A stretch of 64,000 bases of DNA from Candidatus Saccharimonadota bacterium (GTDB lineage Bacteria > Patescibacteriota > Saccharimonadia > Saccharimonadales > UBA4665): the NCBI GenBank assembly GCA_027459325.1, contig DAIDIO010000004.1:1-64000 (forward strand). The letters run 5' to 3'. The notes beneath the pieces were generated by a model that was not told the DNA's origin, searched no databases, and worked only from the letters and a program-made list of their open reading frames with translations. The first letter of the stretch is position 1; each line of letters opens with the position of its first letter. The translations under genes were made by a program, and so were the position numbers. Positions 8,318-15,468 of the stretch are shown in pieces.

Positions 8318-9019
8318 ATGGCTTTTGACGTTAACCAGATTATCTCTTACCGTGAAATGTGCAACGAGGAGGCACAAGAGCAGTTGCAGCGAGGCATGAA
8401 TTTCGAAATCCGTCCTGGCTATTCGGTAGTTCTAATGTCTGTTAAACCGAATGCACCGTATGCTGATAGAATTTCTGATGATGGCCTAGCAATTTATTAC
8501 GAAGGTCACGATGCACCAGGAGATAAAAACAAGCAGCTTGATCAGCCGGCATCAAACCCTTCTGGAACTTTAACTCAAAATGGTCAATTTATTAAGGCCA
8601 TTAAGCTTGCAAAGAAGACCGGTGCCCTTCCCTTGGTAAAAGTTTATGAAAAGTTGCAAATTGGTATATGGACTTACCGCGGCCTATTCGAAATTACCAG
8701 TTTTCAATTTATTGAGCGCGGAGGTCGCAGGGTATATGAATTTGAATTCAGAATTACTGAGCAGGACTTAGAAGCCGCCGCAAGGCAGGGCGAATTTAGG
8801 CAGATTGATATTGAGCAGACAAGGCAGATTCCTGGCAAGGTAAAAATCGCTGTATTCAAGCGCGACCACGGCCAATGTGTTATGTGCGGATCGGCTGACA
8901 ATCTACATTTTGATCACTTGTTACCATATTCCAAAGGTGGGACAAGCCTAAAAGAGGAAAATATCCAACTTCTTTGCGCCCGTCATAATCTTCAGAAATC
9001 TGCTAAGTTGGATTTCTAA
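8318..9019 (+). CDS. SRA(YDG)-HNH modification-dependent endonuclease
   Basis: A 233-residue protein. Residues about 30-150 resemble an SAD/SRA (YDG) domain that flips out 5-methylcytosine-type bases: DDGLAIYYEGHD at 54-65, NGQFIKA at 88-94, and YRGLFEITSFQF at 120-131. Residues about 175-233 are an HNH nuclease with a Cys187/Cys190 and Cys220/His223 zinc knuckle and the HNH residues His200, Asn215 and His223. The SRA-HNH combination is the architecture of type IV (modification-dependent) restriction enzymes. No methyltransferase gene is adjacent, as expected for type IV. The ATG has a -10 element 6 nt upstream and no Shine-Dalgarno sequence. Confidence 0.85.
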   Translation: MAFDVNQIISYREMCNEEAQEQLQRGMNFEIRPGYSVVLMSVKPNAPYADRISDDGLAIYYEGHDAPGDKNKQLDQPASNPSGTLTQNGQFIKAIKLAKKTGALPLVKVYEKLQIGIWTYRGLFEITSFQFIERGGRRVYEFEFRITEQDLEAAARQGEFRQIDIEQTRQIPGKVKIAVFKRDHGQCVMCGSADNLHFDHLLPYSKGGTSLKEENIQLLCARHNLQKSAKLDF

Positions 9020-9193
9020 GTATGACGCGATGAAGCAATTGCAAAGCTTTATTTACGCTTTAGCTATCATATCAAAATAATCTATAAAATTTCTTCCCTG
9101 GCCACGGAAAAAATCAAAATAGTACTAACTCGGTAAAACCAGTTTAAAAGTTAACCCTTATCTACTTCACGCACTTTGTGATCGGAATCGAAG

Positions 9194-9484
9194 CTATCTC
9201 CATATATGCGTTGAGGGGCTTCTGTTGACTACTTGAGCAACACCGCGAAGTACTTTTATCCTATTGGCGGGGTCTTCTAATAGCCGAACGACTTTTTGCG
9301 CATCAAGACCTGGTCCAGCCCATAAAGTTGCAAATGCAATATCCATGAGCTCCCTGTCTCTTGCATATATATTGTTACCTTCACGGTTATTGCTGACCGC
9401 CTCAGCTGCTTCTTCAATTAGATGAAAGCCACCGTACTGAATTATCGATGTGTACGACGACGCATAATAATACTTTGTTTTCAT
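9194..9484 (-). CDS. hypothetical protein (possible MazG-like helical fold)
   Basis: A 96-residue protein from the ATG at 9484; an upstream TTG at 9562 would extend it by 26 unlikely-looking residues, while the ATG has a purine-rich AAGAGA close in front. The segment GGFHLIEEAAEAVSNNREG followed by RDRELMDIAFATLW loosely resembles the EExxE and ExxD helices of MazG-type pyrophosphohydrolases, but this is weak. It lies downstream of the NUDIX gene on the same strand. The 174 bp between it and the SRA-HNH gene hold nothing I recognise. Confidence 0.45.
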   Translation of the reverse strand: MKTKYYYASSYTSIIQYGGFHLIEEAAEAVSNNREGNNIYARDRELMDIAFATLWAGPGLDAQKVVRLLEDPANRIKVLRGVAQVVNRSPSTHIWR

Positions 9485-9571
9485 TTCTCTTGTCTGGCTC
9501 GTATGTCTTTGACGAAATGAAGCCAAGTTAAAGCTGATCCGGTAGATATATGGAAAATACAAAAAGTTTAT

Positions 9572-10006
9572 TTAAGTGTGCAGTTCTGGGTTAAAGATTT
9601 CTATAAATTTGGCAACTTGCGGGAATAAATTTTCTTTTCTGGCCTCTTCTTTATTAAAAAATCTTAGCTCAACACACTCATCTGACGGCGTAAAGTTCAA
9701 GTCCTTAAGCTTCACTTCATAGATTACGTTAGCGACATAGCCTTCATGACTGACTTTAGCCGCGGTAACAAAATACTTAGGGCTAGCTGATACTTCAATA
9801 ACTTCTAGACCCGTTTCTTCCTTAAGTTCTCTCTTTAGACATTCAATTGGGTCTTCGCCGTGGTCTAGTCCACCACCTAGAAGCTCCCATTTTCCGTTGT
9901 CCTCTTTAGCAAGTAAAAACCTGCCTGTTTCATCGACAGCAATGCCTTTAATGCTAACTCTGTAATGATTTTTATCGTTAACGAAAGCACTTAAATCGTT
10001 TACCAT
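9572..10006 (-). CDS. NUDIX hydrolase
   Basis: A 144-residue NUDIX-family pyrophosphohydrolase. The NUDIX box (GX5EX7REUXEEXGU) is complete: Gly-Gly-Leu-Asp-His-Gly-Glu followed by LKRELKEETGLEV at about residues 56-68. The N-terminus (YRVSIKGIAVDETGRFLLAKE) is the usual first strand pair. The substrate cannot be told from sequence; nucleotide or ADP-sugar clean-up is typical. An extended -10 (TGG-TATGAT) ends 6 nt before the ATG. Confidence 0.9.
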   Translation of the reverse strand: MVNDLSAFVNDKNHYRVSIKGIAVDETGRFLLAKEDNGKWELLGGGLDHGEDPIECLKRELKEETGLEVIEVSASPKYFVTAAKVSHEGYVANVIYEVKLKDLNFTPSDECVELRFFNKEEARKENLFPQVAKFIEIFNPELHT

Positions 10007-10029
10007 AACTTAATCATACCAACAACCAT

Positions 10030-10058
10030 ACCGTAATATCTCACCACCTTTGCAACAT
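10030..10058 (+). repeat. left terminal inverted repeat of the IS481 element
   Basis: The blocks ACCGTA, CTCA and CTTTGCAACAT occur in the same order in the reverse complement of the right end; 16 of 19 positions match across 10040-10058. The -35 box of the transposase promoter (TTGCAA) lies inside this repeat. Confidence 0.65.
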
Positions 10059-10079
10059 AAAAGCGGGTCTCCATATACT
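10050..10079 (+). promoter_or_regulatory. transposase promoter TTGCAA-N18-TATACT
   Basis: The -35 is TTGCAA (10050-10055) and the -10 is TATACT (10074-10079) with an 18-bp spacer. The predicted start near 10086 lies downstream of the left arm of the hairpin at 10062-10117, so mRNA from this promoter cannot form that hairpin. Confidence 0.6.
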
Positions 10080-10117
10080 GTAGTTACTATCACATAATTA
10101 CAGAGAGGAGGCCCGCT
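10062..10117 (+). promoter_or_regulatory. ribosome-binding-site hairpin that blocks read-through translation
   Basis: AGCGGGTCTCC (10062-10072) pairs with GGAGGCCCGCT (10107-10117), giving an 11-bp stem with one G-U pair, and the right arm contains the whole Shine-Dalgarno sequence GGAGG directly in front of the ATG at 10118. Transcripts entering from outside carry both arms and would be locked; transcripts from the element's own promoter start in the loop and stay open. This matches the known read-through protection principle of IS10-type elements. Confidence 0.65.
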
Positions 10118-11083
10118 ATGGCCTATTCTATCAATCCTAATCTACCTAAAGCGAGAGCAATAGGTATGAAACTACTAATTAAAGACGGGTTGCCACTACA
10201 AGTGGTAGCTAACAAGTGCGGCGTACACAGGTCTACCATCTACAGATGGAAGCTTAAATGGTTAGATATTAACCAAAATGTAGATCTAGCTAACCACTAC
10301 CGCCCTAACCGTGAGTTAGGTAAGCAATTTAGGTTTACAGCTGTAAGTTGGAGAGTACCGACCCTAAACTCTAGACCAAAGACTAGCCCTAAGGCTATCT
10401 CTGAGGAGGTTGTTAAGTTGGTTCTAGCTTTAAGAAGCAAGTTAAAGCGTTGTAGTGAAGTTATCTGGTTTCACTTAAACCAGGACTACCATATTAAGAT
10501 AAGTCTAAATAGTGTTCGGAGAATCCTAAAGCGCCATCACTACATAGATGGCCGAAAGAAACGGGTTCGTCCAGATAACCCTAGAAGGCCTGACGTTACC
10601 TACCCTGGTGAGTTAGTTGAAACAGATACTATTCACCATCTAGATCCTAAGACCGGTAAAAAACTGTATTACTATACAGTTATTGACCTGTTCACCAGGA
10701 TGACTCATGTCACCTTGGCCCCAAAGCTTAGCCCAGGACTAGCTGCACAAGCTGTACTAGAAGCTCAGGATAAATGGGGATTAGTAATATCTATGGTGCA
10801 AAGTGACAATGGTCCAGAGTATGGGCGTTACTTTGAAGATTACTTACGAAGAAGAAACATAACCACCAGACACACTAGACTACATAGGCCTAACGACAAT
10901 GCCCACATAGAAAGGTTTAACCGTACTATCCAAACTGAATGCATTGGATATTACTGGAACAGGAGTACCCAACTTAAGAACCATAAAGATAAACTAAAGG
11001 CCTATCTCGATTACTACAATACTAGAAGAGTACACTGTAGTTTACAGTACAGGACACCCATTCAAATGTTGCAAAGCTTCTGA
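10118..11083 (+). CDS. IS481-family transposase (DDE integrase core)
   Basis: A 321-residue transposase. Residues about 15-50 form a helix-turn-helix (VANKCGVHRSTIYRWKLKW). The DDE catalytic core follows: Asp in ELVETDTIHHLD (about residue 169), Asp in MVQSDNGPEYG (about 228) and Glu in NAHIERFNRTIQTE (about 266). The C-terminal YYNTRRVHCSLQYRTP segment is typical of IS481/IS3-type integrases. The gene is intact and has a near-perfect Shine-Dalgarno sequence (GGAGG, 6 nt spacing), which is itself inside a hairpin. The frame is undamaged, so the element may be active. Confidence 0.93.
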   Translation: MAYSINPNLPKARAIGMKLLIKDGLPLQVVANKCGVHRSTIYRWKLKWLDINQNVDLANHYRPNRELGKQFRFTAVSWRVPTLNSRPKTSPKAISEEVVKLVLALRSKLKRCSEVIWFHLNQDYHIKISLNSVRRILKRHHYIDGRKKRVRPDNPRRPDVTYPGELVETDTIHHLDPKTGKKLYYYTVIDLFTRMTHVTLAPKLSPGLAAQAVLEAQDKWGLVISMVQSDNGPEYGRYFEDYLRRRNITTRHTRLHRPNDNAHIERFNRTIQTECIGYYWNRSTQLKNHKDKLKAYLDYYNTRRVHCSLQYRTPIQMLQSF

Positions 11084-11095
11084 GTTTTATACGGT
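11066..11095 (-). repeat. right terminal inverted repeat of the IS481 element
   Basis: The reverse complement reproduces the ACCGTA, CTCA and CTTTGCAACAT blocks of the left end. The repeat overlaps the last five codons and stop of the transposase gene. Confidence 0.65.
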
Positions 11096-11184
11096 CTGGC
11101 TCTCAGTAGTGTTGGAAGTTAGAACTAGAATAATTAAATAAAATACTAATAAGTATGATTCGAAATATATCTGTAATCTTGAAT

Positions 11185-11491
11185 TGGCTCCGGGGACTGG
11201 ATTCGAACCAGCGACCTAGTGGTTACACTTTATCCATACTTTCGTAATGGTGTGGACTATATCATCATCCTTTAAATAAGGATGTAGGGCGCTATTTGAA
11301 GGATTATTGTTAGGCTCACCTTCTAGTCTCTGAACCTTCCAGGGACCTTTATCCTATCCCTGGCTTGGCTGCGGATTACCTTATCTCTATCGACTTAGGC
11401 TTCCCGCAATTCACCCTATTTTCACCAACTAATTACTTAGTTAGGCTGCGTCAATTCACAGCCACCCGCTCTACCGCTGAGCTACCCCGGA
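11185..11491 (-). tRNA. tRNA-Asn(GUU) interrupted by a group I intron, CCA encoded
   Basis: Removing 11226-11457 gives a perfect 75-nt tRNA. The acceptor stem is TCCGGGG/CCCCGGA, the D arm is GCTC/GAGC, the anticodon stem is GGTGG/CCACT, the loop is CTGTTAA with anticodon GUU, and the T arm is GCTGG-TTCGAAT-CCAGT, with CCA encoded at 11187-11185. The unspliced gene would read as a false His-like loop (CTGTGAA), so the intron is needed to see the true identity. The 5' exon ends in U and the intron ends in G, as for group I introns. The region between the IS element and smpB holds this gene and nothing else I can see. Confidence 0.93.
11226..11457 (-). ncRNA. group I self-splicing intron in the anticodon loop (232 nt, no ORF)
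   Basis: All four conserved core elements are present in order: P (AATTGCGGGAA, in 11398-11412), Q (AATCCGCAGCCAAGCC, 11362-11377), R (GTTCAGAGACTAGA, 11322-11335) and S (GATGATATAGTCC, 11254-11266). The R GACTA and S TAGTC segments pair as P7. P1 is formed by exon GGCUGU (11463-11458) with the guide GCAGCC (11449-11444), including the diagnostic U-G wobble at the 5' splice site. An 8-bp P2-like hairpin follows the guide. It is small and has no homing endonuclease, resembling the IC3-type introns of bacterial tRNAs. Insertion is between anticodon positions 35 and 36. Confidence 0.92.
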
Positions 11492-11556
11492 TTATTAAAG
11501 AACCTGTTTATTCTAACTAGTAAGCAATGGATTGTAAATGGTATCGAGGGGGTTTA

Positions 11557-12021
11557 TTAGGTTCTTGTTAGCCTTCTGGCTTCCATTTCCTGATCTTTTC
11601 GCTTTAGAAGTTGACGCTTGTCGTATTTCTTTTTCCCGGTACCAATTGCTATTTTTAGTTTTATGTATTTAGAGTTAGTAATAACGCTTATTGGGACAAT
11701 GGTGCGGCCGCTTTGCTTTTCAGCAATAATAGCGTCTATTTCTTTTCGTTTTGCTAGTAGTTTTCTTGGGCGTGTCTGGTCGGATTCGCTAATCGGTATG
11801 CCGTTTGATCCGGTAATAGTAGCGTTAATTAGATATAGTTCATTATCCTTTACTGTGACATAAGCGCCTCTAATATGGCCATGACCCATACGTAGTGACT
11901 TGGCTTCTCCACCGGTTAGTTCAATGCCTACAGTTAAAGAATCACCTAGGTTATAGTCAAAGGCGGCGCGGCGGTTCTGGATGCGACCGGGAGTTGATTT
12001 CTTCTTCTTAGCCATGGCCAT
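11557..12021 (-). CDS. smpB: SsrA-binding protein SmpB
   Basis: A 154-residue SmpB that delivers tmRNA to stalled ribosomes in trans-translation. Recognisable family segments are NRRAAFDYNLGDSLTVGIELTG near the start, GEAKSLRMGHGHIRGAYV, PRKLLAKRKEID, and the basic C-terminal tail GKKKYDKRQLLKRKDQEMEARR. The N-terminus reads MAMAKKKK; the second ATG (12015) has a better-placed -10-like CATACT. No tmRNA gene is visible in this window. Confidence 0.95.
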   Translation of the reverse strand: MAMAKKKKSTPGRIQNRRAAFDYNLGDSLTVGIELTGGEAKSLRMGHGHIRGAYVTVKDNELYLINATITGSNGIPISESDQTRPRKLLAKRKEIDAIIAEKQSGRTIVPISVITNSKYIKLKIAIGTGKKKYDKRQLLKRKDQEMEARRLTRT

Positions 12022-12117
12022 TAGTATGACGTATAATGTGCTTCCTCGCCAAGCAGCAATAAGTCATAAATTTCAGGGTTGCGGTTTTATTCTATATGTG
12101 GGTTAATAAAGCTTGGT

Positions 12118-12924
12118 ATGAATGATTTAGTAAGAGTTAATAGTTCATCTGATGAGCGTATAAGTAGCCGTGAGTTTTATTTTCAGAACGTTGAAGTCCC
12201 AGCCTTTGATCAAGTGAATCGTTGGCGGTGGGATAATATATCGGCTTTAGCTATAAGTAGTAGTATGGAAGAAAGTTTAGCCGGTCAGTTAATTGCCAGA
12301 GGTGTGGCACCTGAGGCTATTACTAGCGTTAGTGTTGGTATGGACGAGGGAGAGCAAATTGTAGATAATCTCGACTTTGCTCCTGAATCTTTCGATGTTA
12401 TTACACTTACGGCTTACGGAGTCCTGCATCGGCTGGAAAAGGCCAAATTGGAAGCGACCATCGGGCGTCTTGGTGAAGTGCTTAAAACTGGCGGCCAGCT
12501 ATTTTATACCGGCCATAATCCTGACTATAGCCGGCAATTACCTAAAGGCTTTTCTAGACTTAGAGAAAAGGACGTTCCTCTATCTGTACGATTTAGCCGA
12601 AGATCTCGTAGAGCCCGCCGTGAGATGGGAATTGACAAGCATGAGCAGTTCGATAAAGCCTATGTTAAGAATATAAATAGCGCAGCTGAGGTCGCTGGTC
12701 TTAGTGTTGTCGAACTGCACCGCGTACTTAATCCTAAATATAATCCAGATCCTAGTGCCGAACTTAGCTACTTACCTTACAGAAAACCTGTAACCAGGGT
12801 GGCCGGCCTGTTTATAAAGAAGCTTGTTGTTGTTGATCAGCCGCTGGCAGTTCAACTGCTGGAGTTGGAAGCCGGCCCGCAAACGGTATTAGACAAGTCT
12901 AATTTTAAATTGCTTACCGCTTAA
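12118..12924 (+). CDS. SAM-dependent methyltransferase-like protein
   Basis: A Rossmann-type protein of about 268 residues from the ATG at 12118 (a TTG at 12079 is possible but weaker). The segment ESFDVITLTAYGVLHRLEKAKLEATIGRLGEVLKTGG resembles the motif IV to post-IV region of class I methyltransferases (D-V-I-T..., K-x-G-G). A canonical GxGxG motif I is not obvious; SVSVGMDEGEQIVD may be the corresponding strand. It could be a divergent methyltransferase or an inactive relative. It converges on the downstream glycoside hydrolase gene with a 4-nt overlap. Confidence 0.55.
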   Translation: MNDLVRVNSSSDERISSREFYFQNVEVPAFDQVNRWRWDNISALAISSSMEESLAGQLIARGVAPEAITSVSVGMDEGEQIVDNLDFAPESFDVITLTAYGVLHRLEKAKLEATIGRLGEVLKTGGQLFYTGHNPDYSRQLPKGFSRLREKDVPLSVRFSRRSRRARREMGIDKHEQFDKAYVKNINSAAEVAGLSVVELHRVLNPKYNPDPSAELSYLPYRKPVTRVAGLFIKKLVVVDQPLAVQLLELEAGPQTVLDKSNFKLLTA

Positions 12925-14018
12925 TTACTATTTGCAAATTCCTGTTTTGCTACGTTCCATAGACTGGGATCGTGTAGTACCGTCATGCGGTAATACCAGT
13001 ATTCTGCTCCCCACATATAGATTTGTTTCATGCCGGTATCTTTAGCGAAGTTAAAGTCGTATTTGAGGATTCTGGCGTTTGAGGTATTGTTCTGCTCTTT
13101 TAGGCTGGTCTGAGTGATTGTTTGGTAATGCGGACCCCAGGCTTCCGCCTGCATTTCGGTAATCATCATGGGGCGGTTATAGAAGATCTTTTCTATGGCC
13201 GCTAGACCAGCGTACCACTGAGGTGGATACGGATACTGAAGGTATCTATGCGTTACACTGGCATCCCAGACTCTTACGTAAACCGAGATACTGAAGATAT
13301 TGCCCCTGGGCTGGCCAAATGGTATGCCAATCGTGTTATTGCTACTGCCGAGAATTACCGGATGGTTAGGATCATCCTTCTTAACCAGTTTGAATTCGTC
13401 AATCAGTCGCTGCCGGCTGAAGTTAGTACAGAAGCCAAAGCCTTTTAGGAAGTACTCATTTTCCAGCTGGTAACTATCAAGCGCCGGGGAGTGTTTATAT
13501 CTGTCTATAACGGCTGTCATGAACTTTTCTAACTGAGGCTGCCAGACACTCATTGGTTCATTGCCTATCCAAGTTGGCGGATGGCACTCCGGCCAATCAG
13601 GTTGTCTAAGCCCAATCGCTAAGATTATTTTGGCATGGTGGGCTGCGGCTTTAGCAAACTCCCAATCTAAGGTTGAAAAATCGTAATGGCCTGGGGTGGG
13701 TTCCATGTCGCTCCAGTAACTGGTTAAACGGAAGTGCTTAACGCCGATGTTCAGTAGTGCATCCATGGTTTTCTCTGGATTAAGACCGAAGGTTTCTGCC
13801 TGGTCAGGAATAAAACTGACCCCTAAGGTAAGCGGTGTATGACGCTGAGTATAGATATACCAGTCGCCGAGGCCGTATATAAGGACACCAAAGAAGATGA
13901 GAACTACCCAGAATATGCAGACAATTTTATGCCACAAACCAGAGTGCCAGTAAGAGGAGAGAAAATTCTTTAAGCTTCTACCCAGATCTTTTATGTATTT
14001 TATAGAGACTTTTGCCAT
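12921..14018 (-). CDS. membrane-anchored glycoside hydrolase (GH-A clan type)
   Basis: A 365-residue protein with a short cytoplasmic N-terminus, one membrane anchor (about residues 30-52) and an extracytoplasmic TIM-barrel-like domain. The N-terminal barrel motif FRLTSYWSDMEPTPGHYDFSTLDW is typical of GH5/GH42-like enzymes. The likely acid/base is Glu188 (QLENEYF) and the nucleophile is Glu288 (MMITEMQAEAWG). Which family and which sugar cannot be decided by eye. It would act on polysaccharide outside the cell. It is divergent from the GT2 gene, with only 20 bp between starts. Confidence 0.75.
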   Translation of the reverse strand: MAKVSIKYIKDLGRSLKNFLSSYWHSGLWHKIVCIFWVVLIFFGVLIYGLGDWYIYTQRHTPLTLGVSFIPDQAETFGLNPEKTMDALLNIGVKHFRLTSYWSDMEPTPGHYDFSTLDWEFAKAAAHHAKIILAIGLRQPDWPECHPPTWIGNEPMSVWQPQLEKFMTAVIDRYKHSPALDSYQLENEYFLKGFGFCTNFSRQRLIDEFKLVKKDDPNHPVILGSSNNTIGIPFGQPRGNIFSISVYVRVWDASVTHRYLQYPYPPQWYAGLAAIEKIFYNRPMMITEMQAEAWGPHYQTITQTSLKEQNNTSNARILKYDFNFAKDTGMKQIYMWGAEYWYYRMTVLHDPSLWNVAKQEFANSN

Positions 14019-14038
14019 ATAATTAAGTACTAGTATAA

Positions 14039-14890
14039 ATGAAAATAAGCATAGTCATTCCAGTTTATAACGAAGCCGACGCTTTAGCCGATTGTTTAAG
14101 AGCCATTGCAGGCCAGACTAAGTTACCGCATGAAGTAATTGTCGTAGATAATAATTCTAGCGATTCAAGTGCTAAAATCGCTTCGGAATTCCCTTTTGTC
14201 AGATTAATTAGTGAACCCCGCCAGGGGGTAGTTTATGCCCGTAGCACCGGTTTTGATAAGGCTAGCGGTGATATTATCGCTCGGATTGACGCCGATACTA
14301 ATATACTCCCTCGTTGGCTCGAAGGAGTAGAACAAATCTTTAAAGATAAGTCTGTTGATGCGGTCAGTGGTTCAGCCCTTTATTACGGCGTAGCGGCAGT
14401 TAGTCTAGTCGATTCTATAGATCTATTAGTTAGGCGCCGTTTAAGTGAAGCCCTGGCTAGCGAAAACAAAATGTATTTGTGGGGTGCTAATATGGCCATC
14501 CGCAGGAGCGCCTGGTTGAAGGTACGAAGTAGCTTATGTCAGAAGGCGCACCAGCATGAGGATTTTGATATTGCTATCCATATGCAGGAATTAGGCCTGA
14601 AATTAATATTTGATGAATCACTGCAAGCTTACGTATCCTCACGTCGCATAGATATGAAGTTTTTGGATTATATGCACTACGTTATGATGAGCCCTAATAC
14701 CTATGCCCAACACGACATAAAGGTTAAGAAGCAGATGTACCCAGTTGTTGCCCTGTGCGCGCTCGGCTATATCCCTGGTTATGTTCTTTATAAGGGGTAT
14801 GATCCACTTAAGGATAAGTTTAGTTTAGGACGTCTGCTAAGAGCTCCTAAGACAATACCCCGGGTTGATCCGACTATTTACGTGGCTTAA
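14039..14890 (+). CDS. family 2 glycosyltransferase
   Basis: A 283-residue GT-A fold glycosyltransferase. It has the canonical start ISIVIPVYNEADALADCL, the VIVVDNNSSD strand and the nucleotide-sugar DxD motif as RIDADTN (about residue 85). A QHEDFDI-like segment near residue 180 corresponds to the EDxxLxxR region. A C-terminal hydrophobic stretch suggests membrane association. The second GT2 in this window (48025-48786) has the same layout. The product is probably a cell-surface glycan or lipid-linked sugar; the acceptor is unknown. Confidence 0.88.
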   Translation: MKISIVIPVYNEADALADCLRAIAGQTKLPHEVIVVDNNSSDSSAKIASEFPFVRLISEPRQGVVYARSTGFDKASGDIIARIDADTNILPRWLEGVEQIFKDKSVDAVSGSALYYGVAAVSLVDSIDLLVRRRLSEALASENKMYLWGANMAIRRSAWLKVRSSLCQKAHQHEDFDIAIHMQELGLKLIFDESLQAYVSSRRIDMKFLDYMHYVMMSPNTYAQHDIKVKKQMYPVVALCALGYIPGYVLYKGYDPLKDKFSLGRLLRAPKTIPRVDPTIYVA

Positions 14891-15403
14891 CTATAGACCC
14901 AGCTTTTTGACCAGTTCTTGTTCATCTATATTGGTACCGTCTATTTCTATGGCATGTTCTTCTAGACTTGGCGGTTCCAGTTTTTTAGCAATATCATGGA
15001 ACTGACCGGCGCTCATGACATAATCGTAGTTATTGCGTTTAAGCTGGCTGTTTACTGCTCGGTCCATGGCGATATTCATAGGGGTTTTAACCCAGATAAT
15101 TATTGTTTCAGCCTTATACTTCCTAGCAATAGCTTTTAGCTTCAGTCGGTCTGATTTGTAATTAAAGTTGGTATCAAAAATGACGCTTTTACCTTGACCA
15201 AGCATGTATTCGGTTGCCGTATTAAGTTTGTCGTATAGCTGGCTGCTTTCTTCAAGACTATGGGATGGGTTTGGAAACATTTTGTGTCTTTCGACATCTG
15301 CCCAGAGGTGAAAGGCTCCGGTATGTTTAGCAATTATTTTAGCCACCGCTGTTTTGCCGGCGCCAGGATAGCCGATGAATAGATAGAGTTTAGGGCTGAT
15401 CAT
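14891..15403 (-). CDS. P-loop kinase-like ATP-binding protein
   Basis: A 170-residue AAA_33-type nucleoside/metabolite kinase-like protein. It has Walker A GYPGAGKTAVAKIIA (about residues 8-22), the VIFDTNFNYKSDRLKLKAIA segment equivalent to the Walker B/lid region, and an IIWVKTP strand. Related proteins include gluconate kinase, T4 PNK-like kinases and zeta-toxin-like kinases; no antitoxin is adjacent. It ends directly against the GT2 gene (convergent). Confidence 0.72.
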   Translation of the reverse strand: MISPKLYLFIGYPGAGKTAVAKIIAKHTGAFHLWADVERHKMFPNPSHSLEESSQLYDKLNTATEYMLGQGKSVIFDTNFNYKSDRLKLKAIARKYKAETIIIWVKTPMNIAMDRAVNSQLKRNNYDYVMSAGQFHDIAKKLEPPSLEEHAIEIDGTNIDEQELVKKLGL

Positions 15404-15468
15404 TATAGCTAGTATAGCCCATTTAGAACATTGTAAGATGAAACAAAATATGTCAGAATAATTAACCT

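Larger units (their letters stand above)
10030..11095 (+). mobile_element. IS481-family insertion sequence
   Basis: A single-transposase element with imperfect terminal inverted repeats. The best-conserved core is an 11-bp perfect match (CTTTGCAACAT at 10048-10058 against its complement at 11066-11076), extended outward by CTCA and ACCGTA blocks on both ends with one gap. The right repeat includes the transposase stop codon. I cannot fix the outermost base or see a convincing target-site duplication. It sits between the NUDIX gene and the intron-bearing tRNA. Confidence 0.8.

Noticed and set aside
11441-11491. tRNA-His reading of the 5' half (loop CTGTGAA)
   Set aside because: The 3' half of the anticodon stem does not follow; only removal of the intron gives a full cloverleaf, with anticodon GUU.
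14891-15403. Zeta-toxin of a toxin-antitoxin pair
   Set aside because: No antitoxin-like gene is adjacent and the P-loop kinase features fit many metabolite kinases.
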